64,000 nucleotides of DNA, from the NCBI RefSeq assembly GCF_003151255.1, contig NZ_CP029481.1, positions 1,240,001 through 1,304,000 of the forward strand, read 5' to 3'. The position numbers and the translations under genes are program-made. Under the pieces are notes generated by a model, which made no database searches, was not told the origin of the DNA, and saw only the letters and a program-made list of their open reading frames with translations. Source of the stretch: Microvirga sp. 17 mud 1-3. GTDB taxonomy: Bacteria > Pseudomonadota > Alphaproteobacteria > Rhizobiales > Beijerinckiaceae. Below are positions 29,742 to 39,458 of this stretch, one piece after another (position 1 is the first letter of the stretch; each line of letters opens with the position of its first letter).

Positions 29742-31016
29742 ATGATTAAAACGTGGTTTAGCCGGCCGCTCTGGCAGCGGGTCGCGGTCGGCTTCGCGCT
29801 CGGCATTCTGGCTGGCGTGCTTTTCGGCGAGAAGGCTGCCGTCTGGTTCAAGCCGCTCGGCGACATCTACCTGAACCTCGTGCGGATGATCGTGATCCCG
29901 CTCGTGTTCTTCACCATCGTGTCCAGCGTCGCGAAGCTGGCCGAGGCTGGGAACGTGGCGCGGCTCGGAGCCCGCACCCTGTTCTGGTTCATGGCGACCT
30001 CCGCGGTCGCGGTTCTGGTCGGCTTCGCGTTCGGCCACCTGATCGATCCAGGCCTCGGCCTGTCGAACCTGCCGCTCGGCGAGGTGAAGGCGCGGACGAT
30101 CCCGTCTCCGCTCGAGGTGCTCATCGGCATCGTGCCGACGAACCCCATCAAGGCCATGGCGGACACGAACGTGCTGCAGGTGCTCTTCTTCGCCGGGATC
30201 GTCGGCGCTGCGCTGGTCTCCCTCGGCGAGAAGACAGCAGGCCTCAGGGCGCTCGCCGACCAGGGCGCCGCTCTTGTGTTCCGCATCACCCGCTGGGTCC
30301 TGCAGCTGACGCCCATCGGCACCTTCGGCCTCATCGCCTGGGTGGTGGGGCGCTACGGCCTGTCGTCCCTGCTGCCCCTCGGCAAGTTCATCGCGGCCAT
30401 GTACATCGCCTGCCTGTTCCACATCATCGTGGTCTATGGCGGTCTCCTGAAGCTGCACGGCCTCAAGGTCGGGCGCTTCTTCCGCGGCGCACTGCCGGCC
30501 CAGCAGATGGCCTTCGCGACCTCGTCGAGCCTGGCGACCCTGCCCATGTCCCTGCGGGTGGCGGTGGAGCGTCTCGGCGTGCCGCAGAGCTATGCGAGCT
30601 TCGCGGTGCCGCTCGGCGCCAATGTGAAGATGGACGGCTGCGGCGCGATCTATCCGGCCATCGCGTCGATCTTCATCGCGCAGTATTTCGGCCTCGACCT
30701 CTCGCTGACGCAATACGTGCTGATCGGTCTTACGGCGGTGCTCGGCTCCCTCGGCACGGCCGGCGTTCCGGGCACCAGCATCGTGATGCTGACGCTGACG
30801 CTGAGCACCGCGGGCCTGCCCCTGGAGGGGATCGGCTACATCGTGGCCATCGACCGGGTGATCGACATGATGCGCACGGCGACCAATGTGACCGGCCAGA
30901 TCCTCGTGCCGGTGCTGGTCGCCAAGGAGGAGGGCATCCTGGATCTCGCGGTCTATAACGGCCGCGAAGAGGCCCGTGCCGGGTCCCCCGAGGCGGTTCT
31001 CGCGCCTGCCGAGTGA
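29742..31016 (+). CDS. dctA: C4-dicarboxylate/proton (or sodium) symporter
   Basis: A 424-residue DAACS-family carrier importing succinate, fumarate or malate. About eight helices, the serine-rich reentrant loop (AFATSSSLATLP), the NVKMDGCGAIYPAIASIFIA helix and the GTAGVPGTS loop are all typical of DctA. The frame is open from a TTG at 29697 and there is an ATG at 29727. I choose 29742 because homologues begin near KTWFSRPLWQRVA. A related glutamate or other dicarboxylate specificity is possible. No DctB/DctD sensor pair is adjacent. Confidence 0.9.
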   Translation: MIKTWFSRPLWQRVAVGFALGILAGVLFGEKAAVWFKPLGDIYLNLVRMIVIPLVFFTIVSSVAKLAEAGNVARLGARTLFWFMATSAVAVLVGFAFGHLIDPGLGLSNLPLGEVKARTIPSPLEVLIGIVPTNPIKAMADTNVLQVLFFAGIVGAALVSLGEKTAGLRALADQGAALVFRITRWVLQLTPIGTFGLIAWVVGRYGLSSLLPLGKFIAAMYIACLFHIIVVYGGLLKLHGLKVGRFFRGALPAQQMAFATSSSLATLPMSLRVAVERLGVPQSYASFAVPLGANVKMDGCGAIYPAIASIFIAQYFGLDLSLTQYVLIGLTAVLGSLGTAGVPGTSIVMLTLTLSTAGLPLEGIGYIVAIDRVIDMMRTATNVTGQILVPVLVAKEEGILDLAVYNGREEARAGSPEAVLAPAE

Positions 31017-31023
31017 TCTTGAT

Positions 31024-31056
31024 CCGGCCGGAGCGAACCCTGCTCCGGCCGGTTTT
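31024..31056 (+). terminator. intrinsic terminator after dctA
   Basis: CCGGCCGGAGC (31024-31034) pairs perfectly with GCTCCGGCCGG (31042-31052) and is followed by TTTT. Confidence 0.85.
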
Positions 31057-31119
31057 CCCGTCGGGAGATGCAACCGCAGCCGAGCCTGACCGTTCTGCTC
31101 TGGACGGAGCAGGGCGAGC

Positions 31120-32097
31120 ATGGCGTCGCAGACCTCATCGAAGAAAGTCATCTACGCGGCGCTGATCGGCAATTTCCTGATCGCCGTCACCAAGTTCGTG
31201 GCGGCCGCCTGGACCGGAAGCTCCGCCATGCTGAGCGAAGGCGTCCATTCCCTCGTCGATACCGGCAATGAGCTCCTGCTCCTCTATGGCCTCCACCGTT
31301 CCAAGAAGCCACCCGACAAGGCGCATCCCCTCGGCCATGGGCGGGAGCTCTATTTCTGGACCTTCATCGTCGCGCTTCTGATCTTCTCTCTCGGCGCGGG
31401 CGTCTCGATCTATGAAGGCATCGTCCATCTCCGGCATCCGGAGCCTATGGAGAACCCGCTCGTCGCCTATGTGGTGCTGGGCCTGTCTCTCCTCTTCGAG
31501 GGCGGGTCCTGGTGGATCGCCCTCAAGGAATTTCGCAAGGCCAAGGGGCGGCTCGGCTATTTCCGCGCCGTGCGGGAGAGCAAGGATCCCACGACCTTCA
31601 CGGTCCTGTTCGAGGACACGGCTGCCCTGGCCGGCCTCCTGATCGCCCTCGCGGGCGTGGCTGCGGCCCAATATTTCGAGATGCCGGAGCTCGACGGCAT
31701 GGCCTCCCTCGGCATCGGCGTGGTGCTTGCCGTCACGGCCCTCGTCCTGGCGCGCGAGACGAAGGGGCTGCTCATCGGGGAGGCTGCCAACAAGCGCCTG
31801 GAAGGCTCGGTCCTGGCCATCGCGCAGGCCGACCCAGCCGTGGAGCGGGCGAACGGCGTCGTGACCGTGCACCTTGCGCCGAACCAGGTGGTCGCGGCGC
31901 TCAGCGCCGAGTTCTCCGACGAGCTGCGCACGCCCGACATCGAAGCCTGCGTCACCCGCGTGGAGACGAAGATCCGGCAGGCACATCCCGAGATCACCAC
32001 GCTCTTCATCAAGCCCCAGAGCGCAGGCACCTATCACCGCCATCATCCGGCGACCGAGGCAGCAATCCGGCATCCGGCGGACGCGTCGTCGCATTAA
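31120..32097 (+). CDS. cation diffusion facilitator (CDF) transporter
   Basis: A 325-residue inner-membrane metal exporter. The metal site residues are visible in helix 2 (SEGVHSLVDTGNE) and in helix 5, where the second motif reads FEDTAALAGLL. A C-terminal cytoplasmic domain follows (VTVHLAPNQVVAALSAEF), and the tail is rich in histidine (YHRHHP, residues about 305-312). Zinc or iron/cobalt is the likely substrate. Start ATG at 31120 with GGCGAG upstream; it may be its own transcription unit, since a terminator precedes it. Confidence 0.9.
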   Translation: MASQTSSKKVIYAALIGNFLIAVTKFVAAAWTGSSAMLSEGVHSLVDTGNELLLLYGLHRSKKPPDKAHPLGHGRELYFWTFIVALLIFSLGAGVSIYEGIVHLRHPEPMENPLVAYVVLGLSLLFEGGSWWIALKEFRKAKGRLGYFRAVRESKDPTTFTVLFEDTAALAGLLIALAGVAAAQYFEMPELDGMASLGIGVVLAVTALVLARETKGLLIGEAANKRLEGSVLAIAQADPAVERANGVVTVHLAPNQVVAALSAEFSDELRTPDIEACVTRVETKIRQAHPEITTLFIKPQSAGTYHRHHPATEAAIRHPADASSH

Positions 32098-32175
32098 CGG
32101 ATGCGTGACCGCCGGCCGCTATTGAAAGCGTGCATTGTTCTCCCATCATACCCAGCCTGGATCAAAGGAGCGCGC

Positions 32176-32652
32176 ATGGCCGAACGGGTCATCAAGGACG
32201 ACCAGCCTCGCGTCTATTTCAACTGCAACAAGTGTCCGGCCTTCTGCTGCTCGATCTACGAGCGCGTCGCCGTGTCGAAGCAGGATATCGCGCGCCTGGC
32301 GAAGCATTTCGGCGTGACTTTCGCCGAGGCGCAGAAACGCTACACGACCGATTATGACGGAGAGCGCGTCCTCAAGCGCGTGAAGGACGTCATCTTCGAA
32401 CGCACCTGCACATTCCTCGACCAGAAGACCCGCGGCTGCACGATCTACCATGCGCGGCCGGGGGTCTGCCGCTCCTATCCAGGGCGCTCGCGCTGCGCCT
32501 ATTACGACCTGCTGCGCTTCGAGCGCGTTCAGCAGGGGGACGAGAGCGTGGTTCCGCTGGTCAAGATTTCGTTCCGGGACGTGGACGAGGAGGTCGTGGA
32601 CGGCGCCGACGAGCCCGAGCCGATCTACGAGTGGGACGAGCGGGAGGATTAG
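32176..32652 (+). CDS. YkgJ-family cysteine cluster protein
   Basis: A 158-residue protein of the YkgJ (Fe-S or zinc cysteine cluster) family. Cysteines sit in FNCNKCPAFCCS near the start, RTCTFLD in the middle, and GCTIYHARPGVCRSYPGRSRC, a full CxxxCxxCC-type set. The tail is acidic. Function is not established; members probably bind an iron-sulfur cluster or zinc. AAGGAG six bases before the ATG at 32176 fixes the start. Confidence 0.85.
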   Translation: MAERVIKDDQPRVYFNCNKCPAFCCSIYERVAVSKQDIARLAKHFGVTFAEAQKRYTTDYDGERVLKRVKDVIFERTCTFLDQKTRGCTIYHARPGVCRSYPGRSRCAYYDLLRFERVQQGDESVVPLVKISFRDVDEEVVDGADEPEPIYEWDERED

Positions 32653-32661
32653 GCGCTCGCA

Positions 32662-33549
32662 TCAGGGCCGGGCGGCGTTCTCCCGTTGCGGCTTCACGAC
32701 TACGGTCGCGGTCATCCCGGCGCTCAGGCGGATCGTGTCCGGCACCTTGTCGAGGTCGATGCGCACGGGGATGCGCTGCGCCAGGCGCACCCAGCTGAAG
32801 GTCGGGTTCACGTTGGCGATGAGCCCTCCGGTGCCCGACACGGTCTCCCGGTCCGCGATGGCCCGCGCGATGCTTTCTACGCGTCCGGCGATCTCTTCCG
32901 GAAAGCCGAGGAGGCGCACCTCGGCCGGGTCGCCCTCGCGCAGGTTGCGCAGCTTCGTCTCCTCGAAATAGCCGACCACGTAGAACGAGTCGCTGTCGAC
33001 CAGCGCGAGGGAAGCCTTACCGGCCACGGCATAGTCGCCCGCATGGACCTGGAGATTGGTGACGTAGCCGTTCACTGGCGACCGCACGGTGGTGCGGTCG
33101 AAATTGAGGCGGGCGGTATTGAGAGCGGCCAGCGCCTCGTCATAGGCCGACTCCGCAAGGGCGACCGCCGTTGCGGCCTGCTCGCGCGCCTCCACGGTAA
33201 TGGCCGCGCTGGAGAGGCGCGTGCGCCGTTCCAGCTCACGGCGGCGCTGCTCCTGTTCCTGCTCCCGGGCCTCTACGGTGGCCTCCGCCTGCGCGAGGGC
33301 GAAGCGGTAGCGCTCCGGATCGATGACGAACAGCACGTCGCCTTTCTTGACCGCCTGGTTGTCCTTCACCCGCATGTCGGCCACGGTGCCGGAAACCTCC
33401 GGCGCAATCAGGATCACGTTGGCCCGCACGCGCGCGTCGCGGGTCCAGGGCGATTCCACATAAAGGCGCCAGGCGAAGAACCCGCCCGTGATCGCCAGGG
33501 CGACCACGAAGGCGGTGACGACGACCCGAAAGGTGCGAGACGCAAGCAC
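32662..33549 (-). CDS. aaeA: HlyD-family efflux periplasmic adaptor (AaeA-like)
   Basis: A 295-residue membrane-fusion protein. One N-terminal transmembrane helix (residues 8-28), a biotinyl-lipoyl domain split around a coiled coil rich in E, Q and R (about 85-130), then the beta-barrel. It would bridge the FUSC inner-membrane protein to an outer-membrane channel. Three genes in order FUSC, DUF1656, HlyD overlap or nearly abut, the arrangement of aaeB, aaeX and aaeA for aromatic carboxylic acid efflux in enterobacteria. The substrate here is unknown. Confidence 0.83.
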   Translation of the reverse strand: MLASRTFRVVVTAFVVALAITGGFFAWRLYVESPWTRDARVRANVILIAPEVSGTVADMRVKDNQAVKKGDVLFVIDPERYRFALAQAEATVEAREQEQEQRRRELERRTRLSSAAITVEAREQAATAVALAESAYDEALAALNTARLNFDRTTVRSPVNGYVTNLQVHAGDYAVAGKASLALVDSDSFYVVGYFEETKLRNLREGDPAEVRLLGFPEEIAGRVESIARAIADRETVSGTGGLIANVNPTFSWVRLAQRIPVRIDLDKVPDTIRLSAGMTATVVVKPQRENAARP

Positions 33550-33552
33550 GGT

Positions 33553-33762
33553 TCAACGATCCCAATGGAAGACGGCCGCGATGCAGCCCGACAGGATGAG
33601 GACATAAAGCGCCGTGTTGAACAGCGCCGGATGCCAGACGAAGCGGTCCGCCCCGAGCCAGGCGAGGATCCGTTTCAGGACGAGCCAGAGAAGCGCCGCC
33701 GCGGCCGCATAGGCGAAGAGGGGCGGCACGAAGATGCCGAACAGGTCAATTTCCTTGATCAT
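33553..33762 (-). CDS. aaeX: DUF1656 small membrane protein (AaeX-like)
   Basis: A 69-residue protein with two transmembrane helices (about 9-30 and 48-66). It matches DUF1656, the small subunit that accompanies FUSC efflux proteins (MIKEIDLFGIFVPPLFAYA). Its start overlaps the stop of the FUSC gene by four bases (ATGA), and its stop is three bases from the start of the adaptor gene, so translation is coupled. Confidence 0.85.
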   Translation of the reverse strand: MIKEIDLFGIFVPPLFAYAAAAALLWLVLKRILAWLGADRFVWHPALFNTALYVLILSGCIAAVFHWDR

Positions 33763-35825
33763 GCACTCTCCTGCTGGGCGAGGACGGCATGGAGCGCGTA
33801 GGGTTCTGAAATGCCGAAGAAATCTCCGTGACGGTCCATGGCGCTGCCGATGGCCATCAGGGCCGTCAGGGCATCGGCGGTCGCGGACGAGCGATGAGTC
33901 GTGAGAATGGCGATGGCGGGACGAAGGTCCGGGGGCGTCGGATTCTGACGCCCGTTCTTCAGGTGGCGGAAATGCCGGGCGAGATCCGCCAAGGCCGCGT
34001 CCAGCGCACGGGAAGCCGGTGCCGGCAGGGCCGTGCGGACGGCGCGCAGGGTCAGGAGATTGAAGCCGATGCGTAGCGACGTGAGCGCGCCGCGCATGAG
34101 GCCCTGTTGCTCCGGCCGCGCGATGTCCACGCGGGAGAACAGGGCGTTGATCCGGTCGAACATCCGGCTCGCGAAACGGCTGCGGTCGGCGCTCACCTCT
34201 CCGGAGGCGAGTGCCTGGAGGTCCCTCATGATCCCGCGACGGATGCGCCGGACGGCCCACTCGACACCCAGCGGCCGCAGGAGCCGGAACATCAGGATGC
34301 CGACCACGATCCCACCGAGGAGGCCGAGGGTGGAGTTGAGGAAATTGGCGAAATCCGTCTGCGTGGTGCTGTTGGTCAGGCTGAGGAAGGCCACGAGATT
34401 CAGGCCGAGGGGCGTTACCTGGGTGCCGATGCGCGGAAGCGCCAGCAGGATGCCGAAGGGCAGATAGAAGGGCAGCAGCACCATGACCAGGGACGTGAAG
34501 CCGTCGATTGCCGGAAGGACCGCCAGGAGATAGATGGCCGCCGCCACAGCAGAGAGCAGGGTCATGCGCAGGAAATTCCCGGCAGCCGTCGCCGGGTCGT
34601 CCAGGGAGGCCAGGATGCTGCAAATAACCCCGCTGAAGATCACCGCCGAGCTGCCGTTGCTCCAGCCGGACAGGATCCAGAAGGCTGAGGTCGTCAGCAC
34701 GGCCGTCACCGAGATCCCACCGGCCACCAGGGCGAGGGTGACGTCCCGGTAGCGGGCCGTGGAGGGAGCTGCCTCGCCGAGTCGTATGGGTCGGCCGTCG
34801 AAGAGGCTTTGCCGCAGGGCCAGGATGTGCCGCCAGGTTTCGAGCGCGTCGCGCAGGCGCAGCAGGATGTTGCGCACCAAAATGGTTTCGGGGTCGCGGA
34901 TCAGGTCGTCGAGGGAGGGGACCGCCTCGGAAATCCTGTTCTCCAGGTCCCGGATCGTCCTTTCCAGGGCAGGGTCCGCAATCAGCACCTCCTCTCGACC
35001 GAAAATGCCCTCTGCGGCTTCGAGGAAGGGCTGGAGCCGGTCCAGCTTCTCGGGCGCTTCGCGCTGCAGCAGCACCAGCCGGTCGTGAATGGACACCAGC
35101 AGGGCCAGCAAAGCGAGAAGGCGCCCTTGCAGGTGCCGAGCCACGTCCCCGGCCGCCCGCACGGTGGGCGTATCGAAGGCCGAGAAGATCCGCAGGGCGT
35201 TGAGGGCGATCACGTCGGCGATGAGCTTGCGCTGATCGGAGAGAAAACGATCTGGGTCGGTTCCGCCGCGCATCATGTCGGCGACCCAGCGCGCGCAGGC
35301 GTTCAGGGTCGCGTCGACGGAGGATTTCAGGGCCTCTCCGGCCGAGCGGGGAAAGACGAGCTGGCTCACGAGCGTCGCGCAGCCGATCCCCAGCACGATC
35401 TCAATGCAGCGGCCCACTGCGTAGTCGAAGGCCGTCTCGGGCGCCAGGGCGGCCGGGATGCCGATGATCGCGGCCGTGTAGCCGGACAGGACGGCCCCGT
35501 AGGAGGCCGGGGCGTCGCGCAGGAGCACGGACGTGAAGGTGCAGGTCCCGATCCACAGGGCGAGAAGGACCAGGAAGAGCGGCGGCGCCTGGGCGACGAG
35601 CCCCACCAGGAGGAGCGCGATTGCGGCCCCGACAATCGTCCCGGCGACCCGGAAGAGGGATTTCGCCGCCACCATCCCGGCAATGGGCTGGGAGACCACG
35701 AAGGCGGTCAGCATGGCCCAGCTCGGCTGGGTCAGGTTGAGGCGGAAGGCGATCCACAGGGCGAGCATCGCGGCGCCGAAGGTCTTGATCGAGAATATCG
35801 CTTCTCGCCAACTCGGCTGCGGCAT
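33759..35825 (-). CDS. aaeB: FUSC-family inner-membrane efflux protein (AaeB-like)
   Basis: A 688-residue protein with two blocks of transmembrane helices (about 15-160 and 365-510) separated by cytoplasmic alpha-helical regions, as in the FUSC/AaeB/YccS family. It starts MPQPSWREAIFSIKTFGAAMLALW. It is the first gene of the three-gene efflux operon and should export aromatic acids or similar weak acids. No LysR-type regulator is adjacent. Confidence 0.87.
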   Translation of the reverse strand: MPQPSWREAIFSIKTFGAAMLALWIAFRLNLTQPSWAMLTAFVVSQPIAGMVAAKSLFRVAGTIVGAAIALLLVGLVAQAPPLFLVLLALWIGTCTFTSVLLRDAPASYGAVLSGYTAAIIGIPAALAPETAFDYAVGRCIEIVLGIGCATLVSQLVFPRSAGEALKSSVDATLNACARWVADMMRGGTDPDRFLSDQRKLIADVIALNALRIFSAFDTPTVRAAGDVARHLQGRLLALLALLVSIHDRLVLLQREAPEKLDRLQPFLEAAEGIFGREEVLIADPALERTIRDLENRISEAVPSLDDLIRDPETILVRNILLRLRDALETWRHILALRQSLFDGRPIRLGEAAPSTARYRDVTLALVAGGISVTAVLTTSAFWILSGWSNGSSAVIFSGVICSILASLDDPATAAGNFLRMTLLSAVAAAIYLLAVLPAIDGFTSLVMVLLPFYLPFGILLALPRIGTQVTPLGLNLVAFLSLTNSTTQTDFANFLNSTLGLLGGIVVGILMFRLLRPLGVEWAVRRIRRGIMRDLQALASGEVSADRSRFASRMFDRINALFSRVDIARPEQQGLMRGALTSLRIGFNLLTLRAVRTALPAPASRALDAALADLARHFRHLKNGRQNPTPPDLRPAIAILTTHRSSATADALTALMAIGSAMDRHGDFFGISEPYALHAVLAQQESA

Positions 35826-36138
35826 GGGCGGCGGAACTCTTGCTCGGGTCTGTCGGGCAGGCCGTCTCCGGCCGGGCGATGGCCAAGCGGCCGGCTGGAA
35901 GGCGGTCCCGGATCGTTCTATCTAGAGGAGCAGGGCCTGAATCCCAGGCCGGCGCCGGCAGGAGTTCCAGAGGCGTGGTGGAGCGGCCGGGAATGTCCGC
36001 TCGTCAATGCAGCCTTGCGTTGAGAAAAGGAGAGGGCGCGGCCGTTTTGGTTTATAGCCCTGTCCCTTAAAGATGATGATTGGGGCCGTGCGTCCGCCGA
36101 GCCTCTCACGAAACGCCCGAGAAACGCTCAAGAACGCC

Positions 36139-37365
36139 ATGGATACCAAGTCGACCATCGCCTCCGCCGCCGCTCCTGCCCGTCCTGCGGTGGAAGGAGT
36201 GGCCGTACCGATCCTGGCGGCCATCAGCTTCTCGCATTTCCTCAACGACCTGATTCAGTCGCTCATTCCGGCGATCTACCCGCTCCTGAAGGAGAGCTAT
36301 GCGCTCGACTTCGCGCAGATCGGCCTCATCACCCTCACGTTCCAGCTCACCGCATCGCTGCTCCAGCCCCTGGTCGGCTTCTACACGGACAAGCGGCCGA
36401 TGCCGTTCTCCCTCGTGGTGGGCATGGGCTTCACGCTCGTCGGCCTGCTCACGCTCTCGCGTGCCTCCTCCTATCCGCTCCTGCTCCTCGCGGCCGGGCT
36501 GGTCGGCATGGGCTCCTCTGTGTTCCACCCGGAATCCTCCCGCGTCGCCCGCATGGCCTCCGGCGGGCGGCACGGCCTAGCGCAATCGGTTTTCCAGGTG
36601 GGCGGTAATGCCGGAACGGCCATCGGGCCGCTCCTGGCGGCCTTCATCGTCGTGCCCCTGGGCCAGCCAAGCATCGCCTGGTTTTCGGCGGTCGCCCTGT
36701 TGGCCATGATCGTCCTGTCCCAGGTCGGCCGGTGGTACGGGACTAAGCTCGCAGCCCTGCGGTCCAAGCCCCGCGCCGCGGCGGTCAGGTCCACGCATTC
36801 GCGGAAACGGATCTTCTGGTCGATCACCATCCTGATGCTGCTCGTCTTCTCGAAGAACTTCTACACGGCGAGCATCACCAGCTATTTCACCTTCTATCTA
36901 ATCTCGAAGTTCCAGCTTTCTGTGCAGGATGCGCAGCTGCACCTGTTCATCTTCCTCGGCGCGGTGGCGGCCGGCACGGTGCTGGGCGGGCCCATCGGGG
37001 ACCGGATCGGGCGCAAATACGTGATCTGGTTCTCGATCCTGGGCGTCCTGCCCTTCACCCTGGCCTTGCCCTACGCCAACCTGTTCTGGACCGGGGTTCT
37101 CAGCGTCATCATCGGCCTGATCCTGGCCTCCGCCTTCTCGGCGATCCTGGTCTATGCCACGGAGCTGGTGCCCGGCCGGGTCGGGATGATCGCCGGCCTG
37201 TTCTTCGGGCTCTCGTTCGGCATGGGCGGCCTCGGCGCCGCGGTGCTGGGCGAGCTGGCGGACTGGACCGGTATCGAGACCGTCTATCGCGTCTGCTCGT
37301 TCCTGCCGGCCATCGGGCTCCTCACGGTCTTCCTGCCGCACGAGCGGCCGGGGCGACACGCCTGA
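36139..37365 (+). CDS. fsr: MFS exporter, fosmidomycin-resistance (Fsr) type
   Basis: A 408-residue major facilitator with 12 helices. The segment AISFSHFLNDLIQSLIPAIYP near the start and VGFYTDKRPMPF after helix 2 are characteristic of the Fsr group, as is GPIGDRIGRKYVIW in the second half. Such proteins export fosmidomycin and probably other small anions. The frame is open from 36073; I prefer the ATG at 36139 (MDTKSTIAS), which gives family length. It converges with the 2OG-oxygenase gene 16 bases away. Confidence 0.85.
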   Translation: MDTKSTIASAAAPARPAVEGVAVPILAAISFSHFLNDLIQSLIPAIYPLLKESYALDFAQIGLITLTFQLTASLLQPLVGFYTDKRPMPFSLVVGMGFTLVGLLTLSRASSYPLLLLAAGLVGMGSSVFHPESSRVARMASGGRHGLAQSVFQVGGNAGTAIGPLLAAFIVVPLGQPSIAWFSAVALLAMIVLSQVGRWYGTKLAALRSKPRAAAVRSTHSRKRIFWSITILMLLVFSKNFYTASITSYFTFYLISKFQLSVQDAQLHLFIFLGAVAAGTVLGGPIGDRIGRKYVIWFSILGVLPFTLALPYANLFWTGVLSVIIGLILASAFSAILVYATELVPGRVGMIAGLFFGLSFGMGGLGAAVLGELADWTGIETVYRVCSFLPAIGLLTVFLPHERPGRHA

Positions 37366-37381
37366 GGGCCGGCCCGGCGCC

Positions 37382-38002
37382 TCAGCGCCAGGCGTAGTTG
37401 AAGCTGACGCTGATGCGCTCGCTCTCGGCCTCGTTCACGGGGACTTCGTGCCGCAGCCAGCTCTCCCAGAGCAGGACCGTGCCGGGCTTCGGCGCCATAT
37501 AGGCGAACTGGCGGTTCTCCGGCTTGGCCTTGGCCTTGCGGGGCGGCGCCGCCATCATGAACCCAAGGCGCGGATCCTCAAGCTTGAGGGCGCTCGCCCC
37601 GTCCGGGATCGTCACGTAATAGGTGCCGCTCACCACCGAATGGGGGTGGATATGGGAGGTGTGCACGCCGCCCGGTGGCAGGATGTTGATCCAGAGGCTG
37701 TCGAGCTCGAGCTTGCGGCCTTTCAGGTCGAATTCCAGCTCCTTGGCGAAGGCCGCCACATGGCTGTCGAGCTTCTTGAGCAGGTCGCCGAAGACCGGGA
37801 CGCGCCAGGGCAGGTCGTCGAGCGAGGCGTAGGACGTATAGCCCGGATAGCCGTTCTTCTCGCACCAGCGCTGCCCGGCCTCGTCGTCCTCCGCGATGGA
37901 CCAGCAGGCGCCCTCCAGCTCCGTGTTGAGGCGCTCGGACTTGGGCCCGGTGAGTTCCGCGCGGTAGATTTTGGTGACGAAAAGCGTATCGATGGTGAAC
38001 AT
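37382..38002 (-). CDS. 2OG-Fe(II) oxygenase, TIGR02466-like
   Basis: A 206-residue non-haem dioxygenase-like protein. The iron ligands fit HTSHIHPHSVVSGTYY (about 118-133) and the distal His in WLRHEVPVN, with the 2-oxoglutarate arginine in ERISVSFNY. It resembles the family described as putative 2OG-Fe(II) oxygenases of unknown substrate. It is divergent from the cyclase gene and convergent with fsr. Confidence 0.82.
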   Translation of the reverse strand: MFTIDTLFVTKIYRAELTGPKSERLNTELEGACWSIAEDDEAGQRWCEKNGYPGYTSYASLDDLPWRVPVFGDLLKKLDSHVAAFAKELEFDLKGRKLELDSLWINILPPGGVHTSHIHPHSVVSGTYYVTIPDGASALKLEDPRLGFMMAAPPRKAKAKPENRQFAYMAPKPGTVLLWESWLRHEVPVNEAESERISVSFNYAWR

Positions 38003-38130
38003 GGCACGGCTCTAGTTGCGGCGGGCGAGAGTGTCAAAACGAAAGCGTTCCGGCAAGCGGCGGCGGGGCGCTTTCCCGAGCGATGCTTCCCCCGCTTGCA
38101 GGTCCGCCCACGCGCTCCCACCTTGGCGAT

Positions 38131-39354
38131 ATGATGCTCATGTCCTCGCAACCCGGCCTTCTCGACGACCCCCTGACCCTGGCGCGCAGCCTGGACCCGG
38201 AGACCCTTTCGCGGGTCATCTCCTTGCGCGACTGGCTCGTGACCGGGGCGGCCCGGATGGAGGACCCGAGCGATATCCTCAATGCTTTCATCGAGCACCT
38301 GCGCGAACTCGGCCTGCCCATCGACAGGGCGGCCTCGGCCATCGAGGCGCTGCACTCGGAATATGCCGGGATCGGCCGCTTCTGGACCAAGGACGAGGGC
38401 ACCGTGGTGCGCTATCTCCCGCACGGGGAGCGGCGCGAGACGGTCTACGGCTCAAGCCCCTTCGCTTATGTCAACAAGACGGGCGAGTGGCTGCTGCTCG
38501 ACCTGGAGAAGACGCCCGAGGATCGCTTCCCGATCCTGCCCGAGCTGAAGGAGGCCGGATACCGCCATTATCTCACGGTCCCGCTGCGCTTCAGCAGCGG
38601 CGCCGAGAACGCAATCTCCTTCGCGACCCGTTCGCCGGGAGGGTTCAATGAAACGGCCCTGCGGATCCTGCGCCTCGTCATGCCGTCCTTCGCGCTGGTG
38701 GTGGAGCTGAGGACGACGGGCAACCGCCTCGACGAGGTTCTGCGCATCTATGTGGGCGATGAGCCCCACAAGGCCATCCTGTCGGGCGCGATCCTGCGCG
38801 GGCAGGTGACGCGGATCCGCTCGGCCATCCTGTTCGCCGATATGCGGGACTACACGCAGATTTCCTCGACGCTCAGCCCCGAGCACGCGGTGGAGCTTCT
38901 CAACAATTACTTCGACTGCCTCGTCCCGCCCATCGAGGACGAGGGCGGGGAGGTGCTGAAATATCTGGGGGACGGCCTCCTGGCCATCGTCCGCGACCGG
39001 GGCGACGACACGGGCGGCGCGCCCCAATCGGCCCTTTCGGCCGCCACGAAGGCGCTCCGGCGCATCCAGGCCGCCAACAGCGAGGGGCGCTTTCCGGTGC
39101 CCATCAATATCGGCATCGCGCTCCACCACGGGGACGCCGCCTACGGCAATGTGGGCTCGGGCCGACGCCTTGACTTCACGGTGATCGGCCGCGACGTGAA
39201 CATGGCCAGCCGGATCGCCGAGCTGAACAAGCAGCTGGGCGAGCCGCTCCTCATGTCCAAGCCCTTCGTGGAACACCTCTGGGGCAACCCGACCCCCCTC
39301 GGCGCCCATGCGCTTGAAGGCTTCGACGAGAAGATCGAGGTGTTCAGGCCCTAA
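38131..39354 (+). CDS. class III adenylate/guanylate cyclase
   Basis: A 407-residue soluble protein with a GAF-like sensory N-terminal region (residues about 20-215, containing WLLLDLEKTPEDRFP) and a class III cyclase domain (about 235-400). Both metal aspartates are present, in ILFADMRDYTQISS and YLGDGLLAIV. DFTVIGRDVNMASRIAELN matches the cyclase dimer core. The product is most likely cAMP. No membrane segment. Alternative starts MLMSS... at 38134 and 38140 cannot be excluded; no strong ribosome site is seen. Confidence 0.87.
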   Translation: MMLMSSQPGLLDDPLTLARSLDPETLSRVISLRDWLVTGAARMEDPSDILNAFIEHLRELGLPIDRAASAIEALHSEYAGIGRFWTKDEGTVVRYLPHGERRETVYGSSPFAYVNKTGEWLLLDLEKTPEDRFPILPELKEAGYRHYLTVPLRFSSGAENAISFATRSPGGFNETALRILRLVMPSFALVVELRTTGNRLDEVLRIYVGDEPHKAILSGAILRGQVTRIRSAILFADMRDYTQISSTLSPEHAVELLNNYFDCLVPPIEDEGGEVLKYLGDGLLAIVRDRGDDTGGAPQSALSAATKALRRIQAANSEGRFPVPINIGIALHHGDAAYGNVGSGRRLDFTVIGRDVNMASRIAELNKQLGEPLLMSKPFVEHLWGNPTPLGAHALEGFDEKIEVFRP

Positions 39355-39458
39355 AGGCCGCTGGGGCATGGGCCGGGAAGGCGGGGTCAGCCGACTTGGC
39401 GCAAGACCGTTGCGGAGCGACCGCTTTTGCCGCTAAAAGCCCCTGACCCTTCCCTGAA